Shown: piece by piece, positions 16,757 through 25,365 of the stretch
Layout of the letters: each line of letters opens with the position of its first letter
Numbering within the stretch: position 1 is the stretch's first letter
Assembly (NCBI RefSeq): GCF_001665685.1
Contig: NZ_LZTB01000114.1
Span: forward strand, 62,001-126,000
Direction of reading: 5' to 3'
Source: Mycobacterium sp. 852013-50091_SCH5140682
Lineage (GTDB): Bacteria; Actinomycetota; Actinomycetes; Mycobacteriales; Mycobacteriaceae
DNA: 64,000 bases
The notes under the pieces: model-generated
What the model was told of the DNA's origin: nothing
The model's database searches: none
The model's input: only the letters and a program-made list of their open reading frames with translations
Made by a program: the position numbers and the translations under genes

Positions 16757-18088
16757 TTACTCGCTGCCGCCACCGGAGTTACCGGAACCGCCCGAGCTTG
16801 AGCCGCCGGACTTAGCCGAGCTGCCGGCTTTGGCGGAGCCGTCGGCCGCGCCTGCCTTGGTGCTCTTGCCGCCGAGACTCGATGCGGCGTCCTTGAGGCC
16901 CTTGCCGGCGTCCTTGAGTGCGCCTCGGATACCGTCGCTGACGTCCTTGAGCCGGTTGGCCTTTGGCGTAGCGGTGCCGGTCTTGCCGGGGACGGCCTTC
17001 GGGCTGCTCTTGGTGGTGCCGGTGTCCGCGGCCGGCGCTTCAGTGCCTGTGGAGGACTGCGCGTCGGTGGAGGTGGTGTCGGTCGCCGCAGGCGCCGTCG
17101 GACCCTCGGATGCGGCGTCCTTGGCACCGACCTCGGGCGAGGTACCGGTGGTCAGCTTCGCCTTGGGCGCCTCGATGGCCGGGGCCACATCGAGCGTCAC
17201 GGTCTTGGCGGCAGGAACACTGGTGACATTGGCTTCGGCCAGCGCAAGCGTGGTCGTCGGCGTGATGGCTTTCGCCACCAGATCTCGCAGGCTCAGCAGC
17301 CCGGCGACGATGCCGTTCGGCCCGAGCAGGCCGGCGGCGTAGTCTCCCGCCAGCTTGTTGCCATTGATGACGGCCTGAGCCAGGTTGGGCCCGAAGCTGA
17401 GGACGGCATTCGCCACCTGCTCGGCGTTACCAGTCTTCAGTCCGGCGACGATGTTGTCCCCGGCGCCGCCCACTGCATTCGTGACGTCGCTGAGCACCTG
17501 AATCGGCGCGAGCAGCGGGCCGAGCAGGTTGCCCACGTTGTTCAGGCTAAGCATGTCGACGACTGCCAGCGCGTTGGCGATGGGCTGGCGCAGGGCGTTC
17601 TGGAAGCTCGTCCAGGCCTCGGGCTGCAAGAACAGGATGTTGACCACCGCCGTGACCACCGGCCCGAGCAGCGCATTCTGCAGCCCGTTGAGCCCGTCGG
17701 TGATCTGTCCGGCAGCCAGTTGCTGGATGGCCGCCTGCAACTGGGCCGGCGTTTCGGCGAACCCGTCGATGAGGCCACTGCCGAACAGCTGCGCGAAGTT
17801 CCCGACGGCCGCCGCGCTGGTCAGCTGATTTTTCACGATCTGCGACAAGATCGGTGCCGGGTCAGCGGCAATCTGGCCGCCGAGTGCCGAGACGTTCTGA
17901 AGTGCCTGCGCGAATACCGCGCCGAATTCCTCGACCGGGTTGACCAACGCCGACAGTTCGACCGCCGAAGTGTGTACCGCGGGCAGCTTCAAGTCGGGCA
18001 TCGGCGGGGCCACCGGGCTCACCGCCACTGCGCCGATCGCGGCGACGGCTACACCCGAAGCGAGATACGAGCGAACAGCTAGCTCCAC
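16757..18088 (-). CDS. GjpA-like outer-membrane/porin family protein
   Basis: 443 residues with an N-terminal export signal (about 1-28, SYLASGVAVAAIGAVAVSPVA). A hydrophobic, Ala/Leu/Asn-rich helical region (about 35-290) resembles the mycobacterial outer-membrane porin GjpA group. A long low-complexity tail (about 310-443) is rich in Ala, Thr, Ser, Lys and Gly and ends in GGSSSGGSGNSGGGS. The GTG start is supported by AAAGGAG five bases upstream. A perfect palindrome about 35 bases upstream is a likely operator. Family assignment rests on overall resemblance; channel activity is not shown. Confidence 0.72.
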   Translation of the reverse strand: MELAVRSYLASGVAVAAIGAVAVSPVAPPMPDLKLPAVHTSAVELSALVNPVEEFGAVFAQALQNVSALGGQIAADPAPILSQIVKNQLTSAAAVGNFAQLFGSGLIDGFAETPAQLQAAIQQLAAGQITDGLNGLQNALLGPVVTAVVNILFLQPEAWTSFQNALRQPIANALAVVDMLSLNNVGNLLGPLLAPIQVLSDVTNAVGGAGDNIVAGLKTGNAEQVANAVLSFGPNLAQAVINGNKLAGDYAAGLLGPNGIVAGLLSLRDLVAKAITPTTTLALAEANVTSVPAAKTVTLDVAPAIEAPKAKLTTGTSPEVGAKDAASEGPTAPAATDTTSTDAQSSTGTEAPAADTGTTKSSPKAVPGKTGTATPKANRLKDVSDGIRGALKDAGKGLKDAASSLGGKSTKAGAADGSAKAGSSAKSGGSSSGGSGNSGGGSE

Positions 18089-18123
18089 AAAAACTCCTTT
18101 GCCATGTCATCCCCCGGCCGATC

Positions 18124-18143
18124 AACTTACCTGACAGTAAGTT
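18124..18143. promoter_or_regulatory. Palindromic operator upstream of the GjpA-like gene
   Basis: AACTTAC-CTGACA-GTAAGTT has perfect 7-base arms around a 6-base centre, the size and style of TetR-family operators. It lies 36 bases from the GTG start of the porin-like gene. No regulator gene is adjacent, so the repressor is probably encoded elsewhere. Confidence 0.6.
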
Positions 18144-18610
18144 AAATGCAAGCCAAAATCGCATGTCAACGCGCTGCTTTCATTGCATTCGCGAGCATTT
18201 TGCCGCATAGGCGATGGTTTTCGTAGTTAGCTACTAATTGGTAGACGTGTCGTTTCCAGTTTCGTCAGCTAACCCACCGCAGGAGCCGCGGCGCGTGCCC
18301 GATGCACATCGATCCCCGGTTGACCGGAACTGGGTGGCTCATCAGAAGAATTAGCTGACCATCACGTCAATGTGGCCGGGCCCACGTTCAGCACCGGCCG
18401 GAAACCACGAACTGACTATGTCTGTCATCACGTTGCCAACCGATCGTGACGCAGGTCACCACACGTGCAGGTCGCGAAAGCCCCCGACCACCGAAGTAGA
18501 CGCATTCAGCAATATGTCGTTTACAAACTCCACAACATGTCCAGTTCGCTGTCGTACGCCATCGATGTGTAAAGCACGGATCACGCAGCCCGCCATCGAC
18601 CGTGACCGCA
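18144..18610. other. Gene-poor region with a CRP-like site
   Basis: 467 bases between the GjpA-like start and the 3' end of the PE-PPE gene, more AT-rich than the genes. No open frame with a ribosome binding site was found. At 18445-18460 CGTGACGCAGGTCACC contains GTGA-N6-TCAC, a near-consensus CRP site far (about 360 bases) upstream of the porin-like gene. The long leader may hold further regulation or an unannotated small RNA. Confidence 0.45.
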
Positions 18611-20347
18611 TCAGAACGGAAGGTGGAACCCCCCGAAGATGTTCGGCAACGCAGGCATGGGCGGCGGGGGCGGCAGTGCAGGCATCTGCGGTGGAACGAA
18701 TGCCGGAATCACCGGCGGCGGCAGCATCGGCGGCGGCGCGGCAGGCAGGTCCGGCACGAACGGCGCGGGCGCGACCGGCGCGGCGGGCAGGTCCGGCAGG
18801 TTCGGCACCGCAGCGGGCAACTCCGGTGCCGCTTCCACAGGTGCAGCCTTGGGAGCCAACGTCGGCAGTGTCGGCAGCTTCACCGGAAGCTGCTTCGGCG
18901 GGTCGAGTGCAATCGGCGCCGGCATCTCGACCTTCGGCGGGGTCTGCGCGGGAGCTGGGTGGACAGGGAGGGCGAGCGGCAGCGGTTGAGGCGTCGTCTG
19001 CGCGGGTGCGGACCACGGCATGGTCAGGTCGCGTTTGGGCGGAGGCGGCGCCTGCACTGCCGTCGCTGCCGCCGGAACCGGCGGCGCTGCAACCGGTTTG
19101 GGGTCCACCTGCTGCCAGCCACCGGGGCGCGGTCCGATGGGCAGCGCCGCGGCAGACGGCTTCGCGACGGCAGGCTGGGCGGGCGGCAGCGAGGGTGCGG
19201 TGTTGGCTACCGGTGCAGTGACATTCGATGTCGGCGCCGATACCGGAACCCCGTTGGTATCGAACGATCCGGCATTGACCGGAGGTCCCCCGACACCGTA
19301 GGGGCTGCGTTGATCCACCGGCGGCGTACCGAACGGCCGGATGTTGGCCGCTTCCTGGGCGCCGTCATCCAGCCCGGTCGGGATGGCGACGATGAAATTG
19401 ACGCCGGTCTGCGCCGGGTTCGGGAAGTACAGCACGTTGATCCCGGTCGGCTGTCCCGGGCTGACGGTGCGGTCGTAGCCAGACTCCACCAGCACCCGCG
19501 TCGGCGCATCCACCACCGCCAGTACCGGATCCGGCACGCCCGCCTGGGCCAGTGGCATGAGCAGAGGCAGGCGGTTGCTCGGGATCATGTAGTACTGAGT
19601 GTCGCCGTAAGACCCCTGATAGATCGCGTTGCCCAGGCCCACGCTCTGATAATCGCCGTGCACGTAATAGATCCCGGCGACAGCGTTGGCCGTGGCGAAC
19701 GGATTGAGCGGGTTGAGCGGAAAGTCCGACCAGCCGTCGTACTGCCGGGTGACGTCGACGGTCTTGAAATTGGTGTTGGCCGGTGTCGCTCCGTCGAAGG
19801 TGACGCCGAGGATGGGGATCTGCTGCCCCTGGAACCGGGACAGCACACCGCCGTTGGGACGGTTCGGGTTGCCGATCAACACGAACGACACCGGCAGCGT
19901 CGAGCCTGATGCGGCCAAATCACGCTTCTCGATCGATGCGATCCGCGCGCTCTGCGAGTACCCGAAAACGACGATCGGGGTTCCGGCCGGTTGCGCATTG
20001 ATCGCTTGGTCCAGGTTCGTCCTGCCCTGGGCGACGGACTGGTCGAAGGGCATGGTGCCCGATACCGGCATGAACTGTTCCGGCGTGGATACCGCTGTGG
20101 GCGTACATGTTTCGGCACCGCAAAAGCCAGTGAGGACGATGTAGTTGTTGGTCGCGTCGTTCGTGTAGGTCTCGATGAACTCAGGGCTGTCCTGCGGTGA
20201 GCTCAGCGGATGCCCGGTGCCACCCATGATCAGTGCGGTTGCGGTCAGAAGAACCAGTGGCATCACCATCGTCTGCGCGCCGGCAAGAACGATGGTGGTG
20301 GCCATCGCCAACATCACGACGGCACAGGTGCGGAGGACACGGCGCAC
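18611..20347 (-). CDS. PE-PPE domain hydrolase with Pro-rich tail
   Basis: 578 residues. An N-terminal hydrophobic segment (about 8-42) anchors or exports the protein. An alpha/beta-hydrolase PE-PPE domain (about 43-290) has the nucleophile motif GYSQS (Ser131) and the entry motif GGTGHPLSSPQ. The last 250 residues are Pro/Ala-rich (LPPPPPMPALPN) and could span or bind the cell envelope. Known PE-PPE domains are serine esterases. I chose the GTG at 20347 because GAGGGG lies six bases upstream; the frame is open 363 bases further but has no export signal there. It diverges from a small basic protein gene. Confidence 0.83.
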   Translation of the reverse strand: MRRVLRTCAVVMLAMATTIVLAGAQTMVMPLVLLTATALIMGGTGHPLSSPQDSPEFIETYTNDATNNYIVLTGFCGAETCTPTAVSTPEQFMPVSGTMPFDQSVAQGRTNLDQAINAQPAGTPIVVFGYSQSARIASIEKRDLAASGSTLPVSFVLIGNPNRPNGGVLSRFQGQQIPILGVTFDGATPANTNFKTVDVTRQYDGWSDFPLNPLNPFATANAVAGIYYVHGDYQSVGLGNAIYQGSYGDTQYYMIPSNRLPLLMPLAQAGVPDPVLAVVDAPTRVLVESGYDRTVSPGQPTGINVLYFPNPAQTGVNFIVAIPTGLDDGAQEAANIRPFGTPPVDQRSPYGVGGPPVNAGSFDTNGVPVSAPTSNVTAPVANTAPSLPPAQPAVAKPSAAALPIGPRPGGWQQVDPKPVAAPPVPAAATAVQAPPPPKRDLTMPWSAPAQTTPQPLPLALPVHPAPAQTPPKVEMPAPIALDPPKQLPVKLPTLPTLAPKAAPVEAAPELPAAVPNLPDLPAAPVAPAPFVPDLPAAPPPMLPPPVIPAFVPPQMPALPPPPPMPALPNIFGGFHLPF

Positions 20348-20625
20348 GAGAAACCCCTCAGCTATGAGTGTGGTGTCCCCGGCAAGAGAATTCTGCATCG
20401 CGTCCCGACATCGCGCAGTCGATTCGCGATGTTTCCCGACACTGCCATCGAACTGCCGATTTTTTGCCTGCAAACTCCCAAAACAGCTGCACCTGCAGGG
20501 ATCCGTCTGCTGATCGATAGCCAGAAATAGAGGTAGTGCACTACTCGTGAAGGCGGGCCGCCGCCGCCGTACGTTTCTTACATCAGCGTCAGCGCTCCCG
20601 ACGCTTCCATCAGAGGAAGTTCGAA

Positions 20626-20922
20626 ATGAGTAAGGTCCGAACCGCTTCCGTAAATAAAAACGTTGCCGCCCAACCGAATACCCACGTCGCGACCGCTGCG
20701 GCGCCGGCACTCATCACCGAGCACCAGGTCCTGTTCAGCACCGCGGCGGCCGTGGCGTTGCCGCGTCGCAAACGCCTGGGCGACACGGTGTCGCACGCGA
20801 TCTCGTCGGCGACCACCTGGTGGCGGACCCGCGCCGAACGCCGACCCGTTCGTCACGACCGCCCGTCGCGGATGAGTTACCTGGAGAACTCGATGATGTC
20901 CCGGGAGATGGACCGGCTCTGA
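20626..20922 (+). CDS. Small conserved-looking basic protein, unknown
   Basis: 98 residues, basic and without a membrane segment or signal. The ATG has AGAGGAAG eight bases upstream, a good ribosome binding site. The C-terminal half is arginine-rich (TWWRTRAERRPVRHDRPSR) and ends MSYLENSMMSREMDRL. I do not recognise a domain. It diverges from the PE-PPE gene and ends at the base before the stop of the convergent dioxygenase. Confidence 0.6.
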   Translation: MSKVRTASVNKNVAAQPNTHVATAAAPALITEHQVLFSTAAAVALPRRKRLGDTVSHAISSATTWWRTRAERRPVRHDRPSRMSYLENSMMSREMDRL

Positions 20923-21843
20923 TCAGCCTGCCAGACGCACCGGGTCGACGACATCGGCGTAATGCGATGCATCGCCTGCGATGACTCGGCTGCGCTCCCC
21001 GTGGACGTCGACCGGGATGTCACCGGCGAGCGTGACGCGGCTCAACCTGCGGAACTGGTCGTCGTAGTCGGCCACCGCGTAGTGCTGGGTCGCGCGGTTG
21101 TCCCAGATCGCCAGGTCACCCTGCTCCCAGTTCCACCGAATCGTGTTCTCCAGCTTGATCACCCGGTTCTGCAGGAGCTGGAACAGAGTTGTCGACTCGG
21201 CGACGCTCAGCCCCACGAACTGCTTGATGAAGTGGCCGAGGAGCAGCACCCGTCGCCCGGTTTCCGGATGGACCCGCACCACCGGATGCTCGGTTTCGTA
21301 GTACTGCGACCGGAACTCCTCGCGGTATTCACGCTCGGTGTCGGCGAGTTGTTCGTGACGGCCGTCGAAGTCGGTCGCGTAGTCGTACTGATTCGTGTGC
21401 ACCGCCCACAGGTTCTCCACCAGGGCCCGCAGTGGTGCCGGCAGACGATCGTAGGCGGCTTCGGTCGACGCCCACGTCGTGGTGCCGCCGTAGCTGGGCA
21501 GGGTAACCGCGCGCAGCAGCGACGCTTTCGGGACCCGGTCGACGAACGTCACGTCGGTGTGCCAGCTGTTGGCCTTCTCGTAACGCGAGTCGATCGGCAG
21601 GATCCGCTCACCGCGCGAGGTGACCGTCGGATGCGCCGTCGTCGGGACGCCGAGCAGCCGCGCGAAGGCCAGCTGACGGTCGTCGTCGAGATGATGCTGG
21701 CCTCGGAAGAAGATGACCTTGTGTTCCAGCAGCGCATCGTTGATGGCGGCTACCGTGGCCGCGTCGAGATCGCCACTTATTTCGACTCCGTCAATACGCG
21801 CCCCGATGTTGGCGCCGAGCTTGACCACCTGCAGTGTTGACAC
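20923..21843 (-). CDS. TauD/TfdA-family dioxygenase (Rv3406-like alkylsulfatase)
   Basis: 306-residue Fe(II)/2-oxoglutarate dioxygenase. The facial triad is visible: His95 and Asp97 (SWHTDVTF) and His254 (NRATQHYAV), with the 2-oxoglutarate Arg in FRRLSRVTL. It strongly resembles M. tuberculosis Rv3406, which releases sulfate from alkyl sulfates (DGVEISGDLDAATVAAINDAL, RWNWEQGDLAIWDNRATQH). It probably scavenges organic sulfur in the cytosol. It starts with GTG at 21843 and stands alone. Confidence 0.92.
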   Translation of the reverse strand: MSTLQVVKLGANIGARIDGVEISGDLDAATVAAINDALLEHKVIFFRGQHHLDDDRQLAFARLLGVPTTAHPTVTSRGERILPIDSRYEKANSWHTDVTFVDRVPKASLLRAVTLPSYGGTTTWASTEAAYDRLPAPLRALVENLWAVHTNQYDYATDFDGRHEQLADTEREYREEFRSQYYETEHPVVRVHPETGRRVLLLGHFIKQFVGLSVAESTTLFQLLQNRVIKLENTIRWNWEQGDLAIWDNRATQHYAVADYDDQFRRLSRVTLAGDIPVDVHGERSRVIAGDASHYADVVDPVRLAG

Positions 21844-22040
21844 TCCGTCACCTTCGCCGGGAATTGTTGCCTACGCCACCATTTGGCTCAGCCGGAACCG
21901 AATTGAGCAGCGGCAAAACGCTGAGGACATCGTCAAAGTTCAGCACTTTTTCGTCTATGCTTCGCGCCGGAAACAATGCGGGAACAATAAGCGGTCAGTC
22001 GGCGTTCTGCGTGCACAGGTCTCGACAGGGAGGGTCACCA

Positions 22041-22337
22041 ATGGCAACTGATTACGACGCACCTCGGGTCAAGGAAGCTGACGAGTCCACCGAGGAGTCA
22101 CTTGAGGAGCTCGCCACCCAGCGGCGGGCGTCGACTGACACGGCAGTCATCGATGAGGACGAGGTGGTCGATTCCTTCGACCTGCCTGATGCCGACCTCA
22201 CCGGTGAAGAACTCACCGTGCGGGTGATCCCGAAGCAGGCCGACGAGTTCACCTGTTCGAGCTGTTTCCTCGTGCAGCACCGCAACCGCTTGGCGTTGCA
22301 GCAGGGCAGCCAGCAGATCTGCGTCGACTGCGTCTAA
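22041..22337 (+). CDS. DUF4193 small acidic protein with Cys pairs
   Basis: 98 residues. An acidic, disordered N-terminus (1-75, rich in Glu/Asp) leads to a C-terminal knuckle with two Cys-x-x-Cys pairs (FTCSSCFLV and QICVDCV) that probably binds zinc. This is the DUF4193 family, conserved in actinobacteria and of unknown function. The ATG at 22041 has GGGAGG eight bases upstream; the longer open frame before it lacks support. A GC-rich hairpin follows. Confidence 0.9.
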   Translation: MATDYDAPRVKEADESTEESLEELATQRRASTDTAVIDEDEVVDSFDLPDADLTGEELTVRVIPKQADEFTCSSCFLVQHRNRLALQQGSQQICVDCV

Positions 22338-22346
22338 CGCACACCG

Positions 22347-22374
22347 GTCGGGCCGCGCGACGACGCGGCCCGAC
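22347..22374 (+). terminator. Hairpin terminator after the DUF4193 gene
   Basis: GTCGGGCCGCG pairs perfectly with CGCGGCCCGAC around a CGACGA loop, followed by ACATTT. It starts ten bases after the stop codon. Confidence 0.8.
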
Positions 22375-22431
22375 ACATTTCCCCCGCTTTGGGGGACGAC
22401 CAGGTGAGATTTCGTTCCTAACGTCGTTGCC

Positions 22432-22995
22432 ATGTGGCACAACGCAAACGACGCCTGGTCTCAGCCCGCAGCGCAAGCCCTCCCCAAAGAGGGCTATTTC
22501 GAACTGACGCGAGGCCGGTACGGCCCGGTCTATCCCCGGACCCCGGCGTGCTACGGCTTCAACATCATCGCCAAGGTGCTCGACGGCCACGAGCAGGCGA
22601 TCCGAGATTATGGCAAGCAGCTCGAGGCGGCCGTCGCCGCGCAGCCCGACGTCCTTGCCCCACTGAAGCTGCACTACCTGCGCTGGCAGTTGTTCGACGT
22701 CGGATCCGGTCTGCATTTCCAGTACCAGGGCATCTTCGACACCGACTTCGACAAGTACACCGAGGACGCTGTCAAGCTCTTCAGCTCGACGGGTATCACC
22801 ACGGCCTTCACCCATCTGGAGGACTTCCCGGCGGACTGGAAGACCAATCCGGACGCCTTCATCCAGTTCGTCCGCGACCACCAGGTACCCAGCTTCCTGG
22901 AATACGGCGAATACCCGTACGTCACGTCCGACGAGATCAAGAAGGCTTTGCGCCTCAAGGCCGCCTTCTCGGACATGCTGGACCAGATGCAGTGA
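22432..22995 (+). CDS. Unrecognised protein, first gene of the DyP peroxidase operon
   Basis: 187 residues, soluble, without signal or membrane segment. The middle part (about 45-165) reads like an alpha/beta sandwich (GFNIIAKVLDGHEQAIRDYGKQL, LHYLRWQLFDVGSGLHFQYQGIFDTDFDKYTED, split here by the reader's eye, not by a domain search). A ferredoxin-like dimeric barrel is my guess. The stop overlaps the DyP peroxidase start in GTGA, so the proteins are probably made in fixed ratio and may interact. A short CCCCC/GGGGG hairpin (22381-22395) precedes the gene by 36 bases. Confidence 0.82.
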   Translation: MWHNANDAWSQPAAQALPKEGYFELTRGRYGPVYPRTPACYGFNIIAKVLDGHEQAIRDYGKQLEAAVAAQPDVLAPLKLHYLRWQLFDVGSGLHFQYQGIFDTDFDKYTEDAVKLFSSTGITTAFTHLEDFPADWKTNPDAFIQFVRDHQVPSFLEYGEYPYVTSDEIKKALRLKAAFSDMLDQMQ

Positions 22996-24335
22996 CCGAC
23001 CTCGAGTTCGACGACATTCAGCACATCATGCTGACCGGGACGCCCCATCTGACCGGGCGGTACGAGTTCCTGTCCTTCGACACCCCAGAAGCGGGTCGGG
23101 CCTGGCTGGCCGAGATGGTTCCGCTTGTCCAGTCGGCCACCGATGTCCGCGAGACGGTCAACGTCTTCAAACGTTGGGTCAACTTGGCCTTCACCTGGAC
23201 CGGGCTGCGTGCGCTCGGTCTGGACGAAGCGTCACTCGCGAGTTTCCCGGAGGCGTTCCGGGAGGGCATGGCGTCGCGGGCGGACATCCTCGGCGATACC
23301 GGTGCGGCCGCTCCCGAGCACTGGGGCGGCGGCCTCGCCGGCGACGATCTGCACGCGATCGTCATCCTGTTCGCCCGGGACGAGGCCGAACGGGTGCGGT
23401 GCGTCGGCGAACACGACGCACTGCTGGCCCGCTGCCCCGGGGTGCGGTCACTCTCGCATCTGGACCTCGCCGCCACCGCACCGTTCGGGTACGACCACGA
23501 TCACTTCGGCTACCGCGACCCCGTCTCCCAACCACAGATGAAGGGATCGGGCGAAGTGCTGATCCCCGGAGCGGGCGGGGCGCTGGAACCCGGCGAGTTC
23601 CTGCTCGGCTATCCCGACGAGGACGGACTGGTCGCGAATCAACCAGAGCCTGAGGCGCTTTCGCGTAACGGCAGCTACCTGGCGTACCGGCGACTAGAGG
23701 AGCACGTCGGAGCCTTCCGCGCCTACCTGAAGCAGAATGCCGAGAGCCCCGAGGGTGAGGAACTGCTGGCCGCCAAGTTCATGGGCCGTTGGCGCAGCGG
23801 TGCGCCGTTGGTTCTGGCGCCCGAACATGACGATCCGGAATTGGGCGCGGACCCGATGCGCAACGACGATTTCGCCTACGGCGAGATGGATCCGCACGGC
23901 TATGCCTGCCCGCTCGGCGCCCACGCCCGTCGACTCAATCCCCGCGATACCGAGCCGAATCCGAATCGGCGCAGGCTGATTCGGCGCAGCGGCACCTACG
24001 GCCCGGCGCTGCCCGCCGGCGCCCCCGATGACGGGATCGAGCGCGGTGTCGGGATGTTTCTGATCTGTGCCGACCTGCGGCGCCAGTTCGAATTCGTCCA
24101 GAACGTGTGGATCAACGACCCGTCTTTCCAAGAACTCGGCAACGAGCACGACCCCATCTGCGGCACCCAGGACGGCACGCTGGACTTCACGATCCCCAAG
24201 CGGCCGATCCGAAAAGTACACAAGGGGTTACCGGCATTCACCACGCTGCGTGGCGGGGCCTATTTCTTCCTGCCAGGCCTGAGCGCACTGCGTTACCTCG
24301 CAAACCTCGAGGGCCCTGAGACCCGCGAACACTAG
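22992..24335 (+). CDS. DyP-type haem peroxidase
   Basis: 447-residue dye-decolorising peroxidase with the family's two ferredoxin-like halves. The proximal haem ligand is His311 (GAHARRLNPR). The distal Asp176 is kept, but the usual G-x-x-D-G motif reads GYRDPVSQP, with Pro177 in place of Gly. The C-terminal LRGGAYFFLPG segment is typical. I see no Tat signal or encapsulin-targeting tail, so it is probably cytosolic or held by its partners. The GTG start overlaps the preceding gene; the next gene follows after eight bases. The substrate is unknown. Confidence 0.88.
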   Translation: MTDLEFDDIQHIMLTGTPHLTGRYEFLSFDTPEAGRAWLAEMVPLVQSATDVRETVNVFKRWVNLAFTWTGLRALGLDEASLASFPEAFREGMASRADILGDTGAAAPEHWGGGLAGDDLHAIVILFARDEAERVRCVGEHDALLARCPGVRSLSHLDLAATAPFGYDHDHFGYRDPVSQPQMKGSGEVLIPGAGGALEPGEFLLGYPDEDGLVANQPEPEALSRNGSYLAYRRLEEHVGAFRAYLKQNAESPEGEELLAAKFMGRWRSGAPLVLAPEHDDPELGADPMRNDDFAYGEMDPHGYACPLGAHARRLNPRDTEPNPNRRRLIRRSGTYGPALPAGAPDDGIERGVGMFLICADLRRQFEFVQNVWINDPSFQELGNEHDPICGTQDGTLDFTIPKRPIRKVHKGLPAFTTLRGGAYFFLPGLSALRYLANLEGPETREH

Positions 24336-24343
24336 GAGACAGC

Positions 24344-25360
24344 ATGACCACCGACCGTTCATACGCCCGTACCTACAACCAGGCCCACGTCGCTCGCCCG
24401 CGCAACGGCAAGCGGCGAGTGTCCATCTACTGGTCGTGGAGCTATCCGTGGGAGGCCCAGCGCGACCCGGCACTGCTGTACAACCGGTTCTCCACCATGA
24501 CCGAGGTACGCCTGGCAACATGGCCGGCCTACGAAGGACCCGAGTACAGCCCGCGGAACTTCCTGCAGGGTGTCGATGGAACGCTGGAACTGTTCCACCG
24601 ATCCTCGTTGGCATTTCAAGCCGTGGCCGGCGAAGTGACCGGTCATCCGGTAGCGGTATTCCAGCGGGTCGATCAGGCCGGGTACCGGCTGCCCATTGAT
24701 GAACGCATCCTCGACGACACCGACACCCTGATGATCTTCGGACTGGACCACCTGCTCGGCGAGGAGGACGCCACTGACGAGGAGATCGCCGCGATCCAGC
24801 AGTGGTTGCAGCGGGAGGGCACGTGCCTGATGCTGGCCCCGCACCACGATGTCGGCTTCACCGACGACAAAGAGCAGCAGCAGATGGAGTACCTGCATCA
24901 CGGCGACCCGCTGACGCCGAGGATCCAGCGGTTCAGCGGGTTCGCGCGGTCGCTGCTGACCGGCCTGAACATCCCCGTGCACAACACCTGGGGCCTGCGT
25001 CCTGCGACGGTCGAGGGCACCAAACAGATTGTGCCGCTGACTACATTCCGGGACCTGGATTCCGCGGGCCTGCTGCGCGGCGTCACCACTCTGGCACTGC
25101 ATCCGCACCTGCCGCACTACGAACTCACCGCACCCGAGGGCCCAGAACTTCGAGTGCTCGGCCGGCAATTGATCGACCAGACTCGGCCGCATCCGTTCAC
25201 CTTGGCGGGCAACACCGAGTTCAACGCCTTGATCCACATGCCGCCGAACGGGGACCGCGCCGGGGACATCGTGTTGGTCGACTCCACCCATTTCACGACG
25301 CTGTTCGGTGCCAGTGAAAGCCTGAAGTCCTTCTGGCGCAACCTCGTGACGATGGCCTGA
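24344..25360 (+). CDS. Unrecognised protein, third gene of the DyP operon
   Basis: 338 soluble residues preceded by AGGAGA seven bases before the ATG. The central part (about 125-175) has a Rossmann-like or ThuA/class-I-amidotransferase-like flavour (TLMIFGLDHLLGEEDATD, then GTCLMLAPHHDVGF), which is only a weak structural guess. Histidines cluster at 165-166 and 243-250 (ALHPHLPHYEL) and could bind metal. It follows the peroxidase by eight bases and is followed by a BASS-type transporter after five, so these four genes form one operon. No function can be assigned. Confidence 0.82.
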   Translation: MTTDRSYARTYNQAHVARPRNGKRRVSIYWSWSYPWEAQRDPALLYNRFSTMTEVRLATWPAYEGPEYSPRNFLQGVDGTLELFHRSSLAFQAVAGEVTGHPVAVFQRVDQAGYRLPIDERILDDTDTLMIFGLDHLLGEEDATDEEIAAIQQWLQREGTCLMLAPHHDVGFTDDKEQQQMEYLHHGDPLTPRIQRFSGFARSLLTGLNIPVHNTWGLRPATVEGTKQIVPLTTFRDLDSAGLLRGVTTLALHPHLPHYELTAPEGPELRVLGRQLIDQTRPHPFTLAGNTEFNALIHMPPNGDRAGDIVLVDSTHFTTLFGASESLKSFWRNLVTMA

Positions 25361-25365
25361 AGGCG

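Noticed and set aside
22381..22395. CCCCC-GCTTT-GGGGG hairpin as a terminator or riboswitch
   Set aside because: Only five base pairs; the terminator of the previous gene is already at 22347-22374. Kept only as a note in the operon entry.
22434..24335. 633-residue open frame overlapping the first gene of the DyP operon
   Set aside because: Only its part after 22992 is the peroxidase; the first 186 codons are an out-of-frame reading of the upstream gene, and a GTGA start explains the peroxidase.
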